Source: Labia minor (taxonomy: Eukaryota; Arthropoda; Insecta; Dermaptera; Spongiphoridae). Taken from it: a stretch of 64,000 bases of DNA. Both the position numbers and the translations under genes were made by a program. This document shows positions 22,646 to 34,487 of the stretch, one piece after another. The notes under the pieces are model-generated. The model did no database searches. It was not told the origin of the DNA and saw nothing but the letters and a program-made list of their open reading frames with translations. Position 1 is the stretch's first letter, and every line of letters begins with the position of its first letter. Location: assembly GCA_963082975.1 (NCBI GenBank), contig OY720345.1:33116611-33180610 (forward strand). The letters are read 5' to 3'.

Positions 22646-23400
22646 TACCTATATTTTAACTTTATTAATATATAAATATTTATAAATTAATAATTCTTTT
22701 GTTTACATTAAAAATTAACTGGAGTGTCTCCACTCGACTATCTCGCAATTTGAATTGGATTAAATAACCTAATATATTATATTTAAATTAAATTTAATTA
22801 ATTATAAATTATAAATAATAAATATTAAACCAGCGCATGTTTGGCTTTTTGTATATGGCACCAAGTCACGTGTTGGCGCGTGAGATTTGCAGTGTTAAAA
22901 ATTAATTCTGGTAATTTCACTTATTTTATTAATTAAAATTTAATGATTAAAAAAAAAATTAAAATAAAACAAACAATATATTGGACTTTAATTATGAATA
23001 TTTATAAGTGATATTATTATTAAATTTAAATAAGTTGACCTGTGGCCAGGTCCGAACCGACCGACGGTTTGAAATAAATTAATTTCCAGCTACTGAAACA
23101 ATTTCAAATAATTTTAATATATCTATTAATGTAATAAAAATCAGATATGGATATAACATAAATATTTTTGATTTTATTTTATTTATAATATATATGTAAG
23201 ACCAGGCTGTGACGTCTTGAATGGCTGGATGACGTTATATAATTTTAAATTAAGAAAAAACTAATAAAGATGATTTTTCTCGAGGATAAAACCAATACAA
23301 AGTGCATGATTCGTGGTGATATGTAAAAAATCTCCTTATGTGAAATTTGGTGCGAAAATAACCCTTACCTTACTATCGTCGGTCTTTAAAAATTATAAAA
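22646..23400. repeat. Mosaic repeat fragments
   Basis: 22646-22915 matches 10855-11135 and 36495-36770 (the tcacgtgttggcg repeat); 23030-23160 is the end of block S; 23160-23400 is a partial copy of the 10222-10640 element. No gene. Confidence 0.65.
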
Positions 23401-24389
23401 AATATTAATAAAACCAATCCTTAGTGCATTTTAATCCATTTATTTATTTTAAACCCATTTTAGGTTGATTTTCCATTACTGGATCAAAAAGTGGCCCACT
23501 ACTTAAACTTTCGATTTTCATTTGGCCCACTACTAGAACAAATAAGTTGACCTGTGGCCAGGTCCGAACCGACAGACGGGGGGTTTGAAGTAAATTAATT
23601 TACAGAAACAATTTCAAATAATTTTAATATATCTATTAATGTAATAAAAATACGTCTTGAAAAAAATTAAAAAAAATATTTAAATATAAATTAACTGAAT
23701 GTTTGTGTGTAGTAATAATTAAAAATAGTTGTACAATATGTTAGCACTTGTTTTGTTGTTATTCTCACTTTTGTTACAGAATAATAGTGTTTTTTAATGA
23801 AAATTTCTTTTAACATTTTCCACCACTGGTACATTTACCTTATTTAAATTAAATTAATAATATATTAACATTTGGCTCAATTGAATTTAATTATATCTTT
23901 TTTGTTTTATATTTTTGTTATTTTAATTACTTCTTTATATTTCACAAAACTATTTAAACAAAATAACTGATTTGTATATAGAATTTCTCCCTCTCTTCGA
24001 TATTGACAATCATAAGTGAAGGGTCTGGACATCCGCATTTTAGAATAAATTGTGCATAAAATTTACCATTTTTTTTTAATTAAGAAAATTCGTAATTATA
24101 TTATTTATATATAAAAAAAAAAAAAATGTGGAAAAAGTTATTTTTAATTGTTTTCTCAATGAAAATTTAGTAAGGATTTAATTTATTAATTTGAATGATG
24201 TATCATTGTTTTTAATTTTAATTAAATTTTAATACAATTAAAAGAATACTTATAGAAACTATTTAGGCAATTTATTCCAATTTATTATGATATAAAATCA
24301 TATAATAATTTTCTTAATATATTTTTATTTTTAAACAAATTAGTTTTTAACCTCATTTAGTACTAACAATATATAAGCTAAATAAGGTT
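23401..24389. other. AT-rich intergenic sequence with a block S scrap
   Basis: 23540-23650 is a degraded copy of the gacctgtggccaggtc piece. The repeated phrase tggcccacta occurs at 23482 and 23524. The rest is AT-rich with homopolymer runs. I see no gene. Confidence 0.5.
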
Positions 24390-24666
24390 TCAAAAGTTAA
24401 CATTGTCGTGTCGTGTCAAGTCTGTCATATGGTCTGTGGCAGTCTGTGGTTTAAATAATGCACCAAAAGTTTTATTTTGAAACTGAATCGTTGCCACCAT
24501 AGAGCATATTCCAGTATCGTTGCTATCTTAAAGTCGAATATTTGGTTGTCATTTTGATTGTACATCAAAATCAAAATTTATAACCTGTGTTTAAAACGTT
24601 TATATTACTTATTACCTAGAGTATATTTTATAATTGTTTTTATAATTTTATAATTTTATTTTAAAA
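24390..24666 (+). promoter_or_regulatory. Probable promoter and 5'UTR of the zinc-finger gene
   Basis: This stretch is less AT-rich than its surroundings (gtcgtgtcgtgtcaagtctg and following) and is not a repeat seen elsewhere in the window. Its place directly before the start codon suggests promoter/5'UTR. No certain initiator or TATA box was found. Confidence 0.35.
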
Positions 24667-26924
24667 ATGGATCTTTATTCAGAAGAAGACAGAAAATATC
24701 CAATATATATAGGTAATTTTTATCAACCTGGGGGACGCGAGCATATCAAGTGCCCGCAAACTTTTGAAAATTTTATTGTAAAAAAAAAGGTCAGATGATT
24801 TTGCGATATTCTAAAACTGGACAGGGGGCGTGACCTCACATCAGTGTTCTAAGGGGGGCACAGAGCCTGAAAATTTGAGAATCCCTGATCTAAAGCATAG
24901 GTTCCCAAACTTTTTTGTGTCGTAGACCCCTTGCATATTTTTCGGTTTTAGGTAGACCCACTAAATTGATTTTGATTTTTTATAAAAAAATTTTGCCCTT
25001 TTTTTAGAGTCTTATTGAAAAATTAAAAATGTTTTAAAAGCCATATCGAAAAAAAATCAAAAAAATATTTCAAAACCCATGTCGGAAAAACAATTTACTT
25101 TTTTTTAGAGCCGGGAAAACACGTAGACCCCCATAGACTCCCATTTTCATTTCATGGACCCCCAAATTTGTTATTCGCTGGCGTAGACCCCTTGCAGGTC
25201 TAAATCGATTTAGACCACTTTGGGAACCTCTAATCTAAAGTAATGTTAATTGTCACTAAAATTGAAATTATACAAAAATGTTACTCCAACATGGATTGGG
25301 ATAAAACTTTACCAGTGCGTTCCTTTTTTAATTCTAATAAACTTTATTTATGAAATTTTTGCAGGACGCTCCTATTTTACGAGATAACAACTATTAAAAT
25401 TTGCATATACATCTGTGCCGTTGGTTAAATTTAAATTATTTTGTATAAAAAAATTAAATATTTCTTTAATAAAAATTAAATTAAATATTATATTAAATAA
25501 AAAATATTATTTTATAAATATAAAAAAATAAAAAATATTTTAAACAGAATTAAATATTATTTTAAATAGGATTAAATATTATTTGAATAAAAATAAAATA
25601 TTTTTTATAGGTAAAATTAAATATTTATTTATTTCCTTACTTATTATATTATTACTGGTAATTTTTATTTCTATGTTTTTTCATCGAAAGTAATGTTAAT
25701 TATCACCAAAATTAGTTTTTTAATATTATTTGTAGTGTATATTATTTATAAAATACTTAAATATATAAAAATATAATGAATTAAAATAACGAATACAATT
25801 CTTTTTTAGGTCCTCTATATTCTTGTGTATATTGCCAAACGAATTTTATAAGTGAGGAATTTTTATGTAAACATCTAAAAAAATGTTTTCATAAAATAAT
25901 ATTTTCAATATTCAAAAATGATGTAAATCTCAAAAAGGATACAGAGAAATATTTAGACGAAAAATTTGAAGAAGAAACTGATTCAATCCATACAGAAGAC
26001 AATCGTTTTCAATGTTATTATTGTAAAAAGAAATTTAATCAGAAATCACATTTAAAATCACATTTATTAATTCATACAGGAGAAAAACCTTTTGAATGTA
26101 ATTATTGTGAAAAGAAATTTATTGTGAAATCACATTTAAAAACACATTTATTATTTCATATAGGAAAAAAACCTTTTGAATGTAATTATTGTGAAAAGAA
26201 ATTTAATCAGAAATCAACTTTAAATATACATTTATTAATTCATACTGGAGAAAAACCTTTTGAATGTAATTATTGTGAAAAGAAATTTAATCAGAAATCA
26301 TCTTTAAATACACATTTATTAATTCATACTGGAGAAAAACCTTTTGAATGTAATTATTGTGAAAAGAAATTTAATCGGAAATCATCTTTAAATACACATT
26401 TATTAATTCATACTGGAGAAAAACCTTTTGAATGTAATTATTGTGAAAAGAAATTTAATCAGAAATCAACTTTAAGTAAACATTTATTAATTCATACAGG
26501 AAAAAAAGCTTTTGAATGTGATTATTGTAAAAAGAAATTTAATATGAAATCAACTTTAAATACACATTTATTAATTCATACTGGAGAAAAACCTTTTGAA
26601 TGTAATTATTGTGAAAAGAAATTTAATCAGAAATCAACTTTAAATAAACATTTATTAATTCATACAGGAGAAAAACCTTTTGAATGTAATTATTGTAAAA
26701 AGAAATTTAAAGTAAAAACAAGTTTAAAAACACATTTATTAATTCATACAGGAAAAAAACCTTTTGAATGTAATTATTGTGAAAAGAAATTTAATCAGAA
26801 ATCAACTTTAAATACACATTTATTAATTCATACTGGAGAACAACCTTTTGAATGTAATAATTGTGAAAAGAAATTTAATCAGAAATCAACTTTAAATAAA
26901 TATTTATTAATACATAATGATTGA
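24667..26924 (+). CDS. C2H2 zinc-finger protein, 11 tandem fingers, two exons
   Basis: Exon 1 is 24667-24712 (MDLYSEEDRKYPIYI plus the first base of a Gly codon, donor GTAATT); exon 2 is 25810-26924 (acceptor cttttttag). Together they encode 386 residues in frame. Residues 21-43 form a degenerate finger (C21, C24, H37, C41/H43). Residues 44-80 are an acidic/lysine linker. From C84 eleven C2H2 fingers follow at exact 28-residue spacing with TGEKPF-type linkers; the last has Tyr in place of the first His. The finger type implies sequence-specific DNA binding in the nucleus. No BTB, ZAD or KRAB domain is seen. The recognition helices are nearly identical (QKSTLNT-like). The intron contains hAT-type insertions. 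A decayed 3' copy lies downstream. Target and function are unknown. Confidence 0.85.
24790..24887. mobile_element. Truncated hAT-like end in the zinc-finger intron
   Basis: The sequence ends in tttgagaatccctg, which inverted is cagggattctcaaa, a common hAT terminal sequence. GC-rich words (ggacagggggcgtgacctca) precede it. The left end is not clear. Confidence 0.4.
24896..25232. mobile_element. hAT-type MITE with 8-bp target duplication
   Basis: A 337-bp element flanked by the direct duplication ATCTAAAG (24888-24895 and 25233-25240). The ends are inverted: cataggttcccaaac on the left and the complement of taGAGGTTCCCAAAg on the right. Internal words (gtagaccccttgca) occur twice. Nonautonomous, in the intron of the zinc-finger gene. 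Confidence 0.85.
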
Positions 26925-27295
26925 AAAATAGACTTAATAATGAAAATAACATTTTCTTTGAATATAGCATATATCCTTTATAGCACAAATTATAGTTTAA
27001 ATCAATAAAAATGTGATTTATTTAACTTACAATTTGTATTTATATTAACTATTTTATTTGGGCCATTAAAAAATACATTATTACTAATTATCTATTACAT
27101 TTAAGAATCCTATCATTTTATTATTCAAAAGTTACTTTATTTATTAATTATTTATACAAGTTTAAAATATGTCTAATGATTCTTTCAATTTACTAATCTA
27201 TAATTGTAAATAAAAAAGAAACTTTATAAAAATCCTTTTGCATTTTGAAATTAATTTAATTATATTTAAATTGACATTTACTAATTCCTACAGTT
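26925..27295. other. 3' flank of the zinc-finger gene
   Basis: AT-rich sequence with aataaa words (27004, 27210) that could serve as polyadenylation signals. It is the less decayed member of a tandem duplication whose other member is 27296-27690. Confidence 0.45.
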
Positions 27296-27690
27296 AAAAA
27301 GTTTTTTGGAATGAAATTATTGTAAAAAGAAAATTAGTAATATTTAACATTTATTAATACATACTGTTTGAATAAAAGGCGTATTAATGTTGATTAAAGA
27401 TTATTTTTGATTCTTTCTTTGATTAATTTTATATACTTTATAGTTTTATGTTCATTTCTATAAAAATATTATATATTTAACTGATTATTAATATTAATGA
27501 TTGTATTTCGGCCATTAATAAAAAAATTGATTATCTAATTACATTTAAAAATCTTGTTTATTATTCACACACACACATGTTCGTTTATTTGTTATTTAAT
27601 TATTCAAATCTAAAATACGCCAAAAGATGTTTTTAATTTACTAATCAATAAGAATAAATATAAAAATTTTAATTTAAGTTCTGAACTTTT
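27296..27690 (+). pseudogene. Decayed copy of the zinc-finger gene 3' end
   Basis: 27305-27366 aligns by eye to a single finger repeat (ggaatgaaattattgtaaaa against ttgaatgtaattattgtaaa, then acatttattaatacatactg) with frame breaks. The following sequence parallels the 3' flank of the intact gene (gccattaa ... attatctaattacattta ... tttattattca). This supports an old partial tandem duplication, now dead. Confidence 0.6.
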
Positions 27691-27853
27691 AATTTTTACA
27701 CGGGAATGCAATTTGATTATACTTATTATAATTAATTGATTGTATATAATGAAAAACATAATTTATATTTTCAATTCTTTAAACTTACAGGGAACCAGTG
27801 GCGCAACCAGGATTTGATCCTGGGGGGGGGGGGGTTTGACTAGCCGCTCCACC
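27691..27853. mobile_element. hAT-like MITE left end with G run
   Basis: cagtggcgcaaccaggattt at about 27796 begins a hAT-like terminal sequence, followed by a run of 13 G at about 27822-27834. The inverted counterpart (cctggttgcgccactg) is at 33706-33721. The other end of this copy would lie beyond the nested element, near the C run at 28548-28561. Confidence 0.5.
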
Positions 27854-28527
27854 TAGGGCTTAAAATACCGGGATCTCGGGATCCCAAATACTGGGATCCC
27901 GGACGATTTTTGTCCGGTATTAAAAACCGGTATTTATGTAAAAATACCGGTATTTTGGTATTACGAATTTACGAATTTTAAAATGTGTATGATTTTTTAA
28001 TGACAATATTGCCGACAAGTATAGAATCAGAAAGAGCTTTTTCGGCCGCTGGTTATATTTGTACGAAAATTCGGTCCTCGCTTGATGATGAAACGCTTGA
28101 TTCGTTGTGTTTTTTAAGAACATACTTTAATAAACAAAACGCAAGTTATTAATATTATTTCACAAATACTTTCAATTTATATTTTTATATTTTTTACTTT
28201 TTTAATTATATTTAATTCTTTAATTATATAATACCATACGAGCCTATTATATGTAAAATGTAACATAGAATTTAATATTTACTTTATTTTACTTGCACGT
28301 TTTTTTGTATCTATCAACTCCTACTCTCTCTCTCTCTATGTAATAAAATAAATAATATCTACTCTTTTCAGAACAATATTTATTGGATTTCATATATTAT
28401 TTGTTAAAAAGTCAATATAACAACTGAGGTAAGTAGAACTATAGCTAGTAAATTTATTATTAATAATACCGGTATTTCAAATACCAAATACCGGTATTCA
28501 GATTTTAGTTCGGTATTGTAAGCCCTA
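27854..28527 (+). mobile_element. Internally deleted hAT transposon with 8-bp TSD
   Basis: A 674-bp element with matching ends (TAGGGCTTAAAATACCGG on the left; the right end, inverted, reads tagggcttacaataccgaa) flanked by the direct duplication GCTCCACC (27846-27853 and 28528-28535). It keeps the last part of a transposase gene and a subterminal set of ccggtatt words. It is inserted in an older G/C-run element. Confidence 0.85.
28000..28152 (+). pseudogene. hAT transposase C-terminal dimerisation piece
   Basis: Fifty codons open to a stop, with the hallmark SERAFSAAG of the hAT C-terminal dimerisation region (known to mediate transposase multimers) at about residues 9-17, then IRSSLDDETLDSLCFLRT. 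The N-terminal catalytic part is absent, so it is a deletion derivative. Confidence 0.85.
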
Positions 28528-28535
28528 GCTCCACC

Positions 28536-29240
28536 TTCCTATGGCGCCCCCCCCCCCCCCCGGGGCTGTCTCAAAGACAAATTTTCATTAAGATTTTTTT
28601 TTTATATTAAATATTTAAAAAAGTTTTGTAAATGAAACACTGATTTTACAAAATCTGGCAAAAAAATTTAATTTTGTATTTTATTTACTCGTATTCACAG
28701 TTTTAGAAAGAAAATATTTTTTCCAGTTATAGGTAAATCATTTTAGCTTTCCTCATGGAATGATAGCTTATACGATGGTCGGAAAATTTTGAAAATTTTT
28801 TCTCCGAGATTTTTCGAGATTTCCACTTTTCAGACGGTTCTGAATCCAAAACTGCAAAAAAAAATTTTTGAACCGGCCGGCAGTTCGTTACCGAGATTAC
28901 GTCTAGACAAAATGAGATATTGTCTTGAAATTTGATATTTAGATGTTTTTTTTTGGCGAATGATGGGCGGGGATTGGATTGTTTTTGGACAAGATCGGAC
29001 CATAAGTAAGGTTAGTTTAATCCCTAATTTTTTTAAAGTATCAAAGCACACATTTTATTGATTTTCTCAATAAATACCGATTTTTATGAGAATTATACTA
29101 TCGTATTAAATTTATAGGAAATCGAATTTACTAAAAGTTTCATTATATTCATTTTTACCTAAACATAATAATAAAGGAGTTATTTATAAAAAACTACTTT
29201 AAGATTTCGAAATCTTTTCGTCCGTCCGTAGTGGCAGGAT
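28536..29240. other. Old transposon-derived sequence, family unknown
   Basis: It begins with a C run (28548-28561) and ggggctgtctcaaagac. Less AT-rich words (gaaccggccggcagttcgtt, ccgagattacgtctagac) suggest an old element. Small frames on the minus strand are not convincing. Confidence 0.35.
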
Positions 29241-29252
29241 ATTTTGAAAGAA

Positions 29253-30475
29253 ATCATGTAAAATCCCTAAATGCAAAAATTCCTAAGTAAAATATCTCTA
29301 AAAAAATAAATCCCTAAATAAAAAATTTCCCTAATTTTTTTTTACTTATTTAATAATGAATAGCCGAAGAGACTTGAATAAGTTATACATCATTCTTGGT
29401 GTCATCACATCTGTTCCATCTGGATTTTTAGCGTCCCATTTTTCATGGTTTGCCTTCATTATGGTTAGAAGCTCATCATGCGAGTCGCGGAATCGTTTCC
29501 TTGGTGGATCAGGCTTCTTACCACGAACATCACGACAGATTTCCAAAGAGATAAGGTTATGCTCAATATGGATTTGCTTAATCAGGTCCCATACTGATAA
29601 CTTGTAACCTCCTAAGCGTGAACGAAGAGCATTGTTTATTGTAACCTTCCAATGCATTGTTTGTTCGAGGCAAACCCATCAAAGTGGCATCGTAGATGTT
29701 CCAATGTTCCAATGTCGAATTCGGGGTCATAAAAGTCAGCCAAAAATTGTTCACCTAGTCAAGTGCGCTTGAAGTAAGAAAAAAGATCACGAAGTTTTAC
29801 CCTGTTGGTCGTCCAGCTAATGCTTGGTAGGCTACAATGACTTTTGATGGTGGTACCAAAGCCAAAGCTGCAAGAGTTCGTAAATGAGTGGAGTTGTCAG
29901 GATTATCTATATCATTATAGAGCTTCAAAACTTCTGGCATTGATTTGATGTTTCTATAAATGCATTGAGCAAAATGAAAAAGACAACCTCTGATGATTGT
30001 AAATTTCACAAATTGCGTTATATATTCCCTGGTGAAATATTCGGTGCAAATGGTGTATTTTGTATTTGGAATCATTAAGCTATTAAAACGTATGCTAATA
30101 AACGAAATTTGAGTAAATTCCCTTTATTTTACATACGAATTTGACACCCCTATTTTTTTGGAAAAATCACGTGTCTGGGCCATATGTATGTATTTTTTGA
30201 CCTATTTTTCCCTACTTTCGGTCCAGGCCCGATTACCTCCTTGGGAGGTCGTGTCTCAGGCAACTGGGTGTCATGCTCACCCTGTGATTTAATTTTCTGA
30301 GTCACAATTAAAATTAATACAAAAATGAAAAAAATTGTTTTTAGTGATTTTTTCTTTTAGGGATTTTTTCAGTCAGCGATATTTTTATTTAGGGATTTTC
30401 CCTTTTGGGGATTTTCGGTTTTAAGGATTTTTGACTTTTATGAATATTTTCCTTTAGGGATTTTTACCCGTTTCC
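29253..30475 (-). mobile_element. MULE (Mutator-like) element with long repeated termini
   Basis: Both ends carry repeated copies of a short word in opposite orientation: aaatccctaaat on the left and ttagggatttt on the right, forming long inverted repeats. The element is flanked by the direct repeat ATTTTGAAAGAA (29241-29252 and 30476-30487), longer than the usual 9-bp MULE duplication but consistent with one plus chance matches. The interior has a broken MULE transposase. Confidence 0.7.
29346..30075 (-). pseudogene. MULE transposase remnant
   Basis: Minus strand, 5' to 3': GCLFHFAQCIYRNI and ALALVPPSKV (30075-29797), then, after frame breaks, LPRTNNALEGYN (about 29690-29655), then WDLIKQIHIEHN and a basic tail (to 29346). 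This order and these words match the region after the DDE core in MULE transposases (the PRTNN-EGW-type motif). N-terminal catalytic residues are missing. Confidence 0.8.
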
Positions 30476-30487
30476 ATTTTGAAAGAA

Positions 30488-31118
30488 TTAGTCTTCGCTT
30501 CATAATTTTTATGAAATTAGCAATTAATCTATTATTAATAAAAAATATTTAGAATTTGAGTAATATTTTTATTTATTTTATATTTAAACTAGCTGCTCAG
30601 AGCGCCTTCGGCGCTCTTCACACCTAGACGGGGGCTCCGCCCCCTGTACTCCCGAGTGGTACATAGTATTTGCTTGACAGTAGTAAAAGGTTTTCATCCA
30701 TTTTGTTTCAATCAGTATATTACATAAAACATTCATAGAGATATGTAAGAATACTGTGATATAATTAACGTCAAAATTTTTCGGTCAGACAGACAAATAT
30801 AAAAAATTCTAAACTCACTTTTGGCTTCCAAAGATCATGAAAGGTCTGCAAAAAATTTTAAATTCTGAGCAATGTGCAGACAAAAACCTTCGGCGCTCTT
30901 CACACCTAGGCGGGGGCTCCGCCCCCTGTACCCCCGAGTGGTACATAGTATTTGGTTGAAAGTAGTAAAAGGTTTTCATCCATTTTGTTTCAATCCGTAT
31001 ATTACATAAAACATTCATTTCTTTTTGTGTTCTTATTCAAAATCTATTTTAATTTAATCAGTAAATTAATTATATATATTATTATTATTGTATATGTTAT
31101 ATCTATCTATCTATGTGG
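30488..31118. repeat. Two SINE-like copies and a LINE-type tail
   Basis: 30591-30738 and 30885-31070 are copies of the 7063-7265 repeat with hairpins agagcgccttcggcgctct and gggggctccgccccc. Between them is the tail with aattctgagcaatgtgcaga. Repeats only. Confidence 0.65.
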
Positions 31119-31119
31119 C

Positions 31120-31990
31120 TCAAAGATACTCGAAAGTTCTTGGCCGCAACAACCACATTTCTCCAATTGTCCCTATCCTAAGCCCTTGTCCCATCTCTCT
31201 TACGTCCCTTCCTACGCGTCATTGGTTTTCCAAGCGGACGTTTTCCAATCGGTCTCCCCACCAATATCTTTTTCCTCTCCCATTCTAGCCACGTGCCCTG
31301 CCTATCGCAGCTTTTTCCCTTTTATAACCCTAACTATTTCTGAAGATGCAGAGAGACCATGCAATTTCTTGTTATGCTGTCTCCCCCATTCCCCGGTGAC
31401 CTCATCTTTCTTTGGCCAATAAATGCAGGGAAGAATCCTATTCTCAAATACTCTGAATCTACTCTCATCTCCCAGGGTCATAGACCATGCCTCCCACCCA
31501 TATAATGCAACAGGCAAAATAATTTTTTTATATATTCCCTTTGATAATAATTTTGAAGAGATAAGCCTCTTTATTGCAAGATAACAAGTCGTTTCCCGAT
31601 TGCAACCCCGATTTAAATTCTTCTCAAATATTATTATCCTTCGTGATTACATTCAATTTTTCTACATATTCAAATTCTACATTTTGTATCTTAAGATTTT
31701 GTATGTTAATACTCTTCCTCTTTGTTACTAAATATTTTTTCTTATCACTATTAATTTCAAACCTCCATTAATTTTTCCTCGCTATCTGCAATTGCAATTT
31801 CCTAATCTCCTATTATATTTAAGTCGTCTGGGTAACCTAACATTTTACAATTGATTTCCGCATCTTATTCTTTCTTTACTACCTTCAAGACAAATTTGAA
31901 GATCAAAATTTGAAAAAGTTTATGCTGATCTATATTGAATCATGTGTATGTTTTACTAAAGTCTACAAATAATTAGTGAACAGAAATATT
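31120..31990 (-). pseudogene. LINE reverse transcriptase C-terminal remnant
   Basis: Minus strand 31517-31302 is open and reads YGWEAWSMTLGDESRFRVFE then a WPKKDEVTGEW-like piece: the conserved region after the polymerase core in several arthropod non-LTR elements. 31990-31520 corresponds to 8110-7620, including the decayed catalytic-box area. Further 3' the frame is full of stops. A related fragment is at 44646-44730. Confidence 0.7.
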
Positions 31991-33436
31991 GAATTCGCAG
32001 TTTTTTCCTAATATCTGTCATAATGAAAATATCTTAATTAATGTTGATCGATTTGGCCTGAACCCGCAATGATATCTCCTAATATTTCCTCCGCTTATGG
32101 TTCTTAAGTATTTTCTATGTTATAATAGTGAAATAGAGTAATATTTCTTGATCATTACATTTTGATATTTTATTTTCATTGCTAGATTATTATTGAATAT
32201 TTTTAATTATAATAAAACTTGAGAAAATGCAAAAATAGATACTTGAGACAATTTATAAAAATTAACGCGGTATAAAACTATAGATAAATTACCAATATAT
32301 ACATTCATTAATAGTATTAATTTAAATTAATTGATTTATTTGTTTTTTTATTATTAAGTTCATTTATTAATTTTTTTAGATCATAGTTATTTTCCTCCCT
32401 TAAAAGAAACTTATCTAATTCTGTGGTGCTAGGGGATTTGAAAATTATATTAGTCGCAATATGAAGATTTCGCTTACAGTTTTTCTGTCATGTCCGACCT
32501 CCGTCCAACAGTTATTTCCCTCAAGTTTCTTGATTCTCTTAATCATGTGATCTATATATTTAATTTTTTTTGATTCATTGTAATAAAATTTAAACAAATA
32601 AAAATTTTCACTTTGTTAATTTATATAAATTTCAATTTACACTGATTGTGAGTGATACGCTTTGCCAATACTCTGAATAATTTGTGTATAGAAATATTGA
32701 ATGTTCTTAGCGAGATTTTTTAACCTTTCACTTTCATATAGAAAAGAAGAAATATTCAAATATATAGAAAGAATAAATAAAAATTAAGTTAATATAAATA
32801 TGATCTAAATATTTTATTAAATTAATGAAAATGGGAACTTTTAGAATAAATGATTTAATTGAATTGATATTTAAATATTAGAATTTAAAATAAAAAGGGA
32901 AATATTATAATAATTCTTTTATTGGGAATCGCTATGATAATTCATTGTTTGAAATAATTCCGCTAGGCCGACAGTGAGCCGCGAGCTGCTCTTGAATGAA
33001 CAACACGGAGAATTATCTAAACTTTAAAAAATTAATTTCTGCGGTTATTGATAATATATTAATAAAATTTATAGCCTATGTTACTCTAGAGGTATATAAG
33101 AATATTGTGATGTAATTTCAAAGAAATCGGTTCAGCCAATTCTGAGTCTATAAAATAGTAATTTTCCGGACAGACAGACCGACAGACAGACAGACCGACA
33201 GACAGACAGACCAACAGACAGACAGACCGACAGACAAACAGACATGAAAAATTCTAAAGTCACTTTTGGATTCTAGAGGTCATGAAACGCGAAGATATGC
33301 AAAAATTTTTAAATTCTGAGCAATGTGCAGACAAAAACCTTTTTTTATATATATAGATAAAGATAATAATAGTCAAATTGGAAAATTTCACAATCATCTA
33401 GTAATTTTATATTAAGTCTTTTGTTTTTCATGATTT
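31991..33436. repeat. AT-rich retroelement-derived sequence with (GACA)n
   Basis: 31991-32400 parallels 8111-8530, 32715-32900 parallels 1-200, and 32940-33360 is a LINE-like tail with the conserved aaatcggttcagccaattct and a (GACA)n/(GACC)n tract at 33168-33245. No gene visible. Confidence 0.6.
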
Positions 33437-33930
33437 AGGAGAAATAATAAAATAATTTTTTTATTTCTTATATTAAATTCTGTACGAAAAAATAAGCAAT
33501 TTTTATTTTTGTTAAAATTTTTTTAAAATAAAATAAACTTGATTATTATACACTAAGTTATGGTTTAAGAATTTTTTTTTTCAAATAAAAAGAAGGATTA
33601 TATTTTTTCTTTTCTATTTGTAATATAGTACATAATATACAGCAATTTTAATATTTTTTTCTCTCCTGGGGGGGGGGGGGGGGGGTTATAACCCCCAAAA
33701 CCCCCCCTGGTTGCGCCACTGGGAGAAATAATAAAATAATTTATTTCTTATATTTAATTCTGTACGAAAAAATAAGCAATTTTTATTTTTGTTAAAATTT
33801 TTTTAAAATAAAATAAACTTTCTTATTATACACTAAGTTATACTGTAAGAATTTTTTTTTCTTTTCTATTTGTAATATAGTACATAATATACAGCAATTT
33901 ATATTTTTTTCTCTCCTGGGGGGGGGTTTA
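33437..33930. repeat. Tandem duplication split by hAT-like end and G run
   Basis: 33437-33660 (ggagaaataataaaataatt...) is repeated at 33720-33925 with few changes. Between them are a 19-base G run (33668-33686) and ccccctggttgcgccactgg, the inverted form of the terminus at 27796. A second, shorter G run closes the second copy. Confidence 0.65.
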
Positions 33931-34455
33931 ATATATATATTATATATTACCTGGAACACCGAGCTATCACTCGACCCTTTGACAAATTTATATACTTTAT
34001 TATTATTGATATATTAAACTTTAAAAATTTTACAATTTTTTAATTAATTATTTCAATTGTTAAATGGGTTTTCTAAAAATGGCCCATCAAAAATTTGTTT
34101 CCTGAAATGGTACAAATTAATTAAAATAACTTGATTTTCATTTCAAGATGAAAAATATATTCAAATTTAGTTAATAAAATATTTGATCCTATATTATATA
34201 TATATTAATACAATATCAATTGAAAAAGGATGGCGGGAGGCAAATTTCAATATGGATGATGAAATTTGTGATGTCATTTAAATGTACTATTTTAAATTAA
34301 TTAAATACTAATAAAGTTGATTTTTCTCGAAGCTGAAACCAATACTGATCGATTTTTCTTTATAAATATTATCTATGGAGTGAATTTCAAAAAAATCCTT
34401 AGTGGTTTATTATCTCAAAAATATACAAATATATATATATATATAAATTTTGCTA

Positions 34456-34457
<2 letters not shown>
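33931..34457. repeat. Repeat with 'ctggaacaccgagct' block and LINE-like tail
   Basis: 33945-34040 is related to 17195-17270. 34310-34430 has a tail similar to the end of 18361-18655. (TA)n runs close the segment. No gene. Confidence 0.5.

Positions 34458-34487
<30 letters not shown>

Noticed and set aside
23700..24389. Possible gene in the spacer before the zinc-finger gene
   Set aside because: No frame of useful length and no recognisable motif; AT-rich with homopolymers.
29356..29607. 83-codon plus-strand frame
   Set aside because: Antisense to the recognisable MULE transposase remnant.
30952..31422. 156-codon plus-strand frame and the overlapping 66-codon frame
   Set aside because: Antisense to the LINE reverse transcriptase remnant and a SINE-like repeat.
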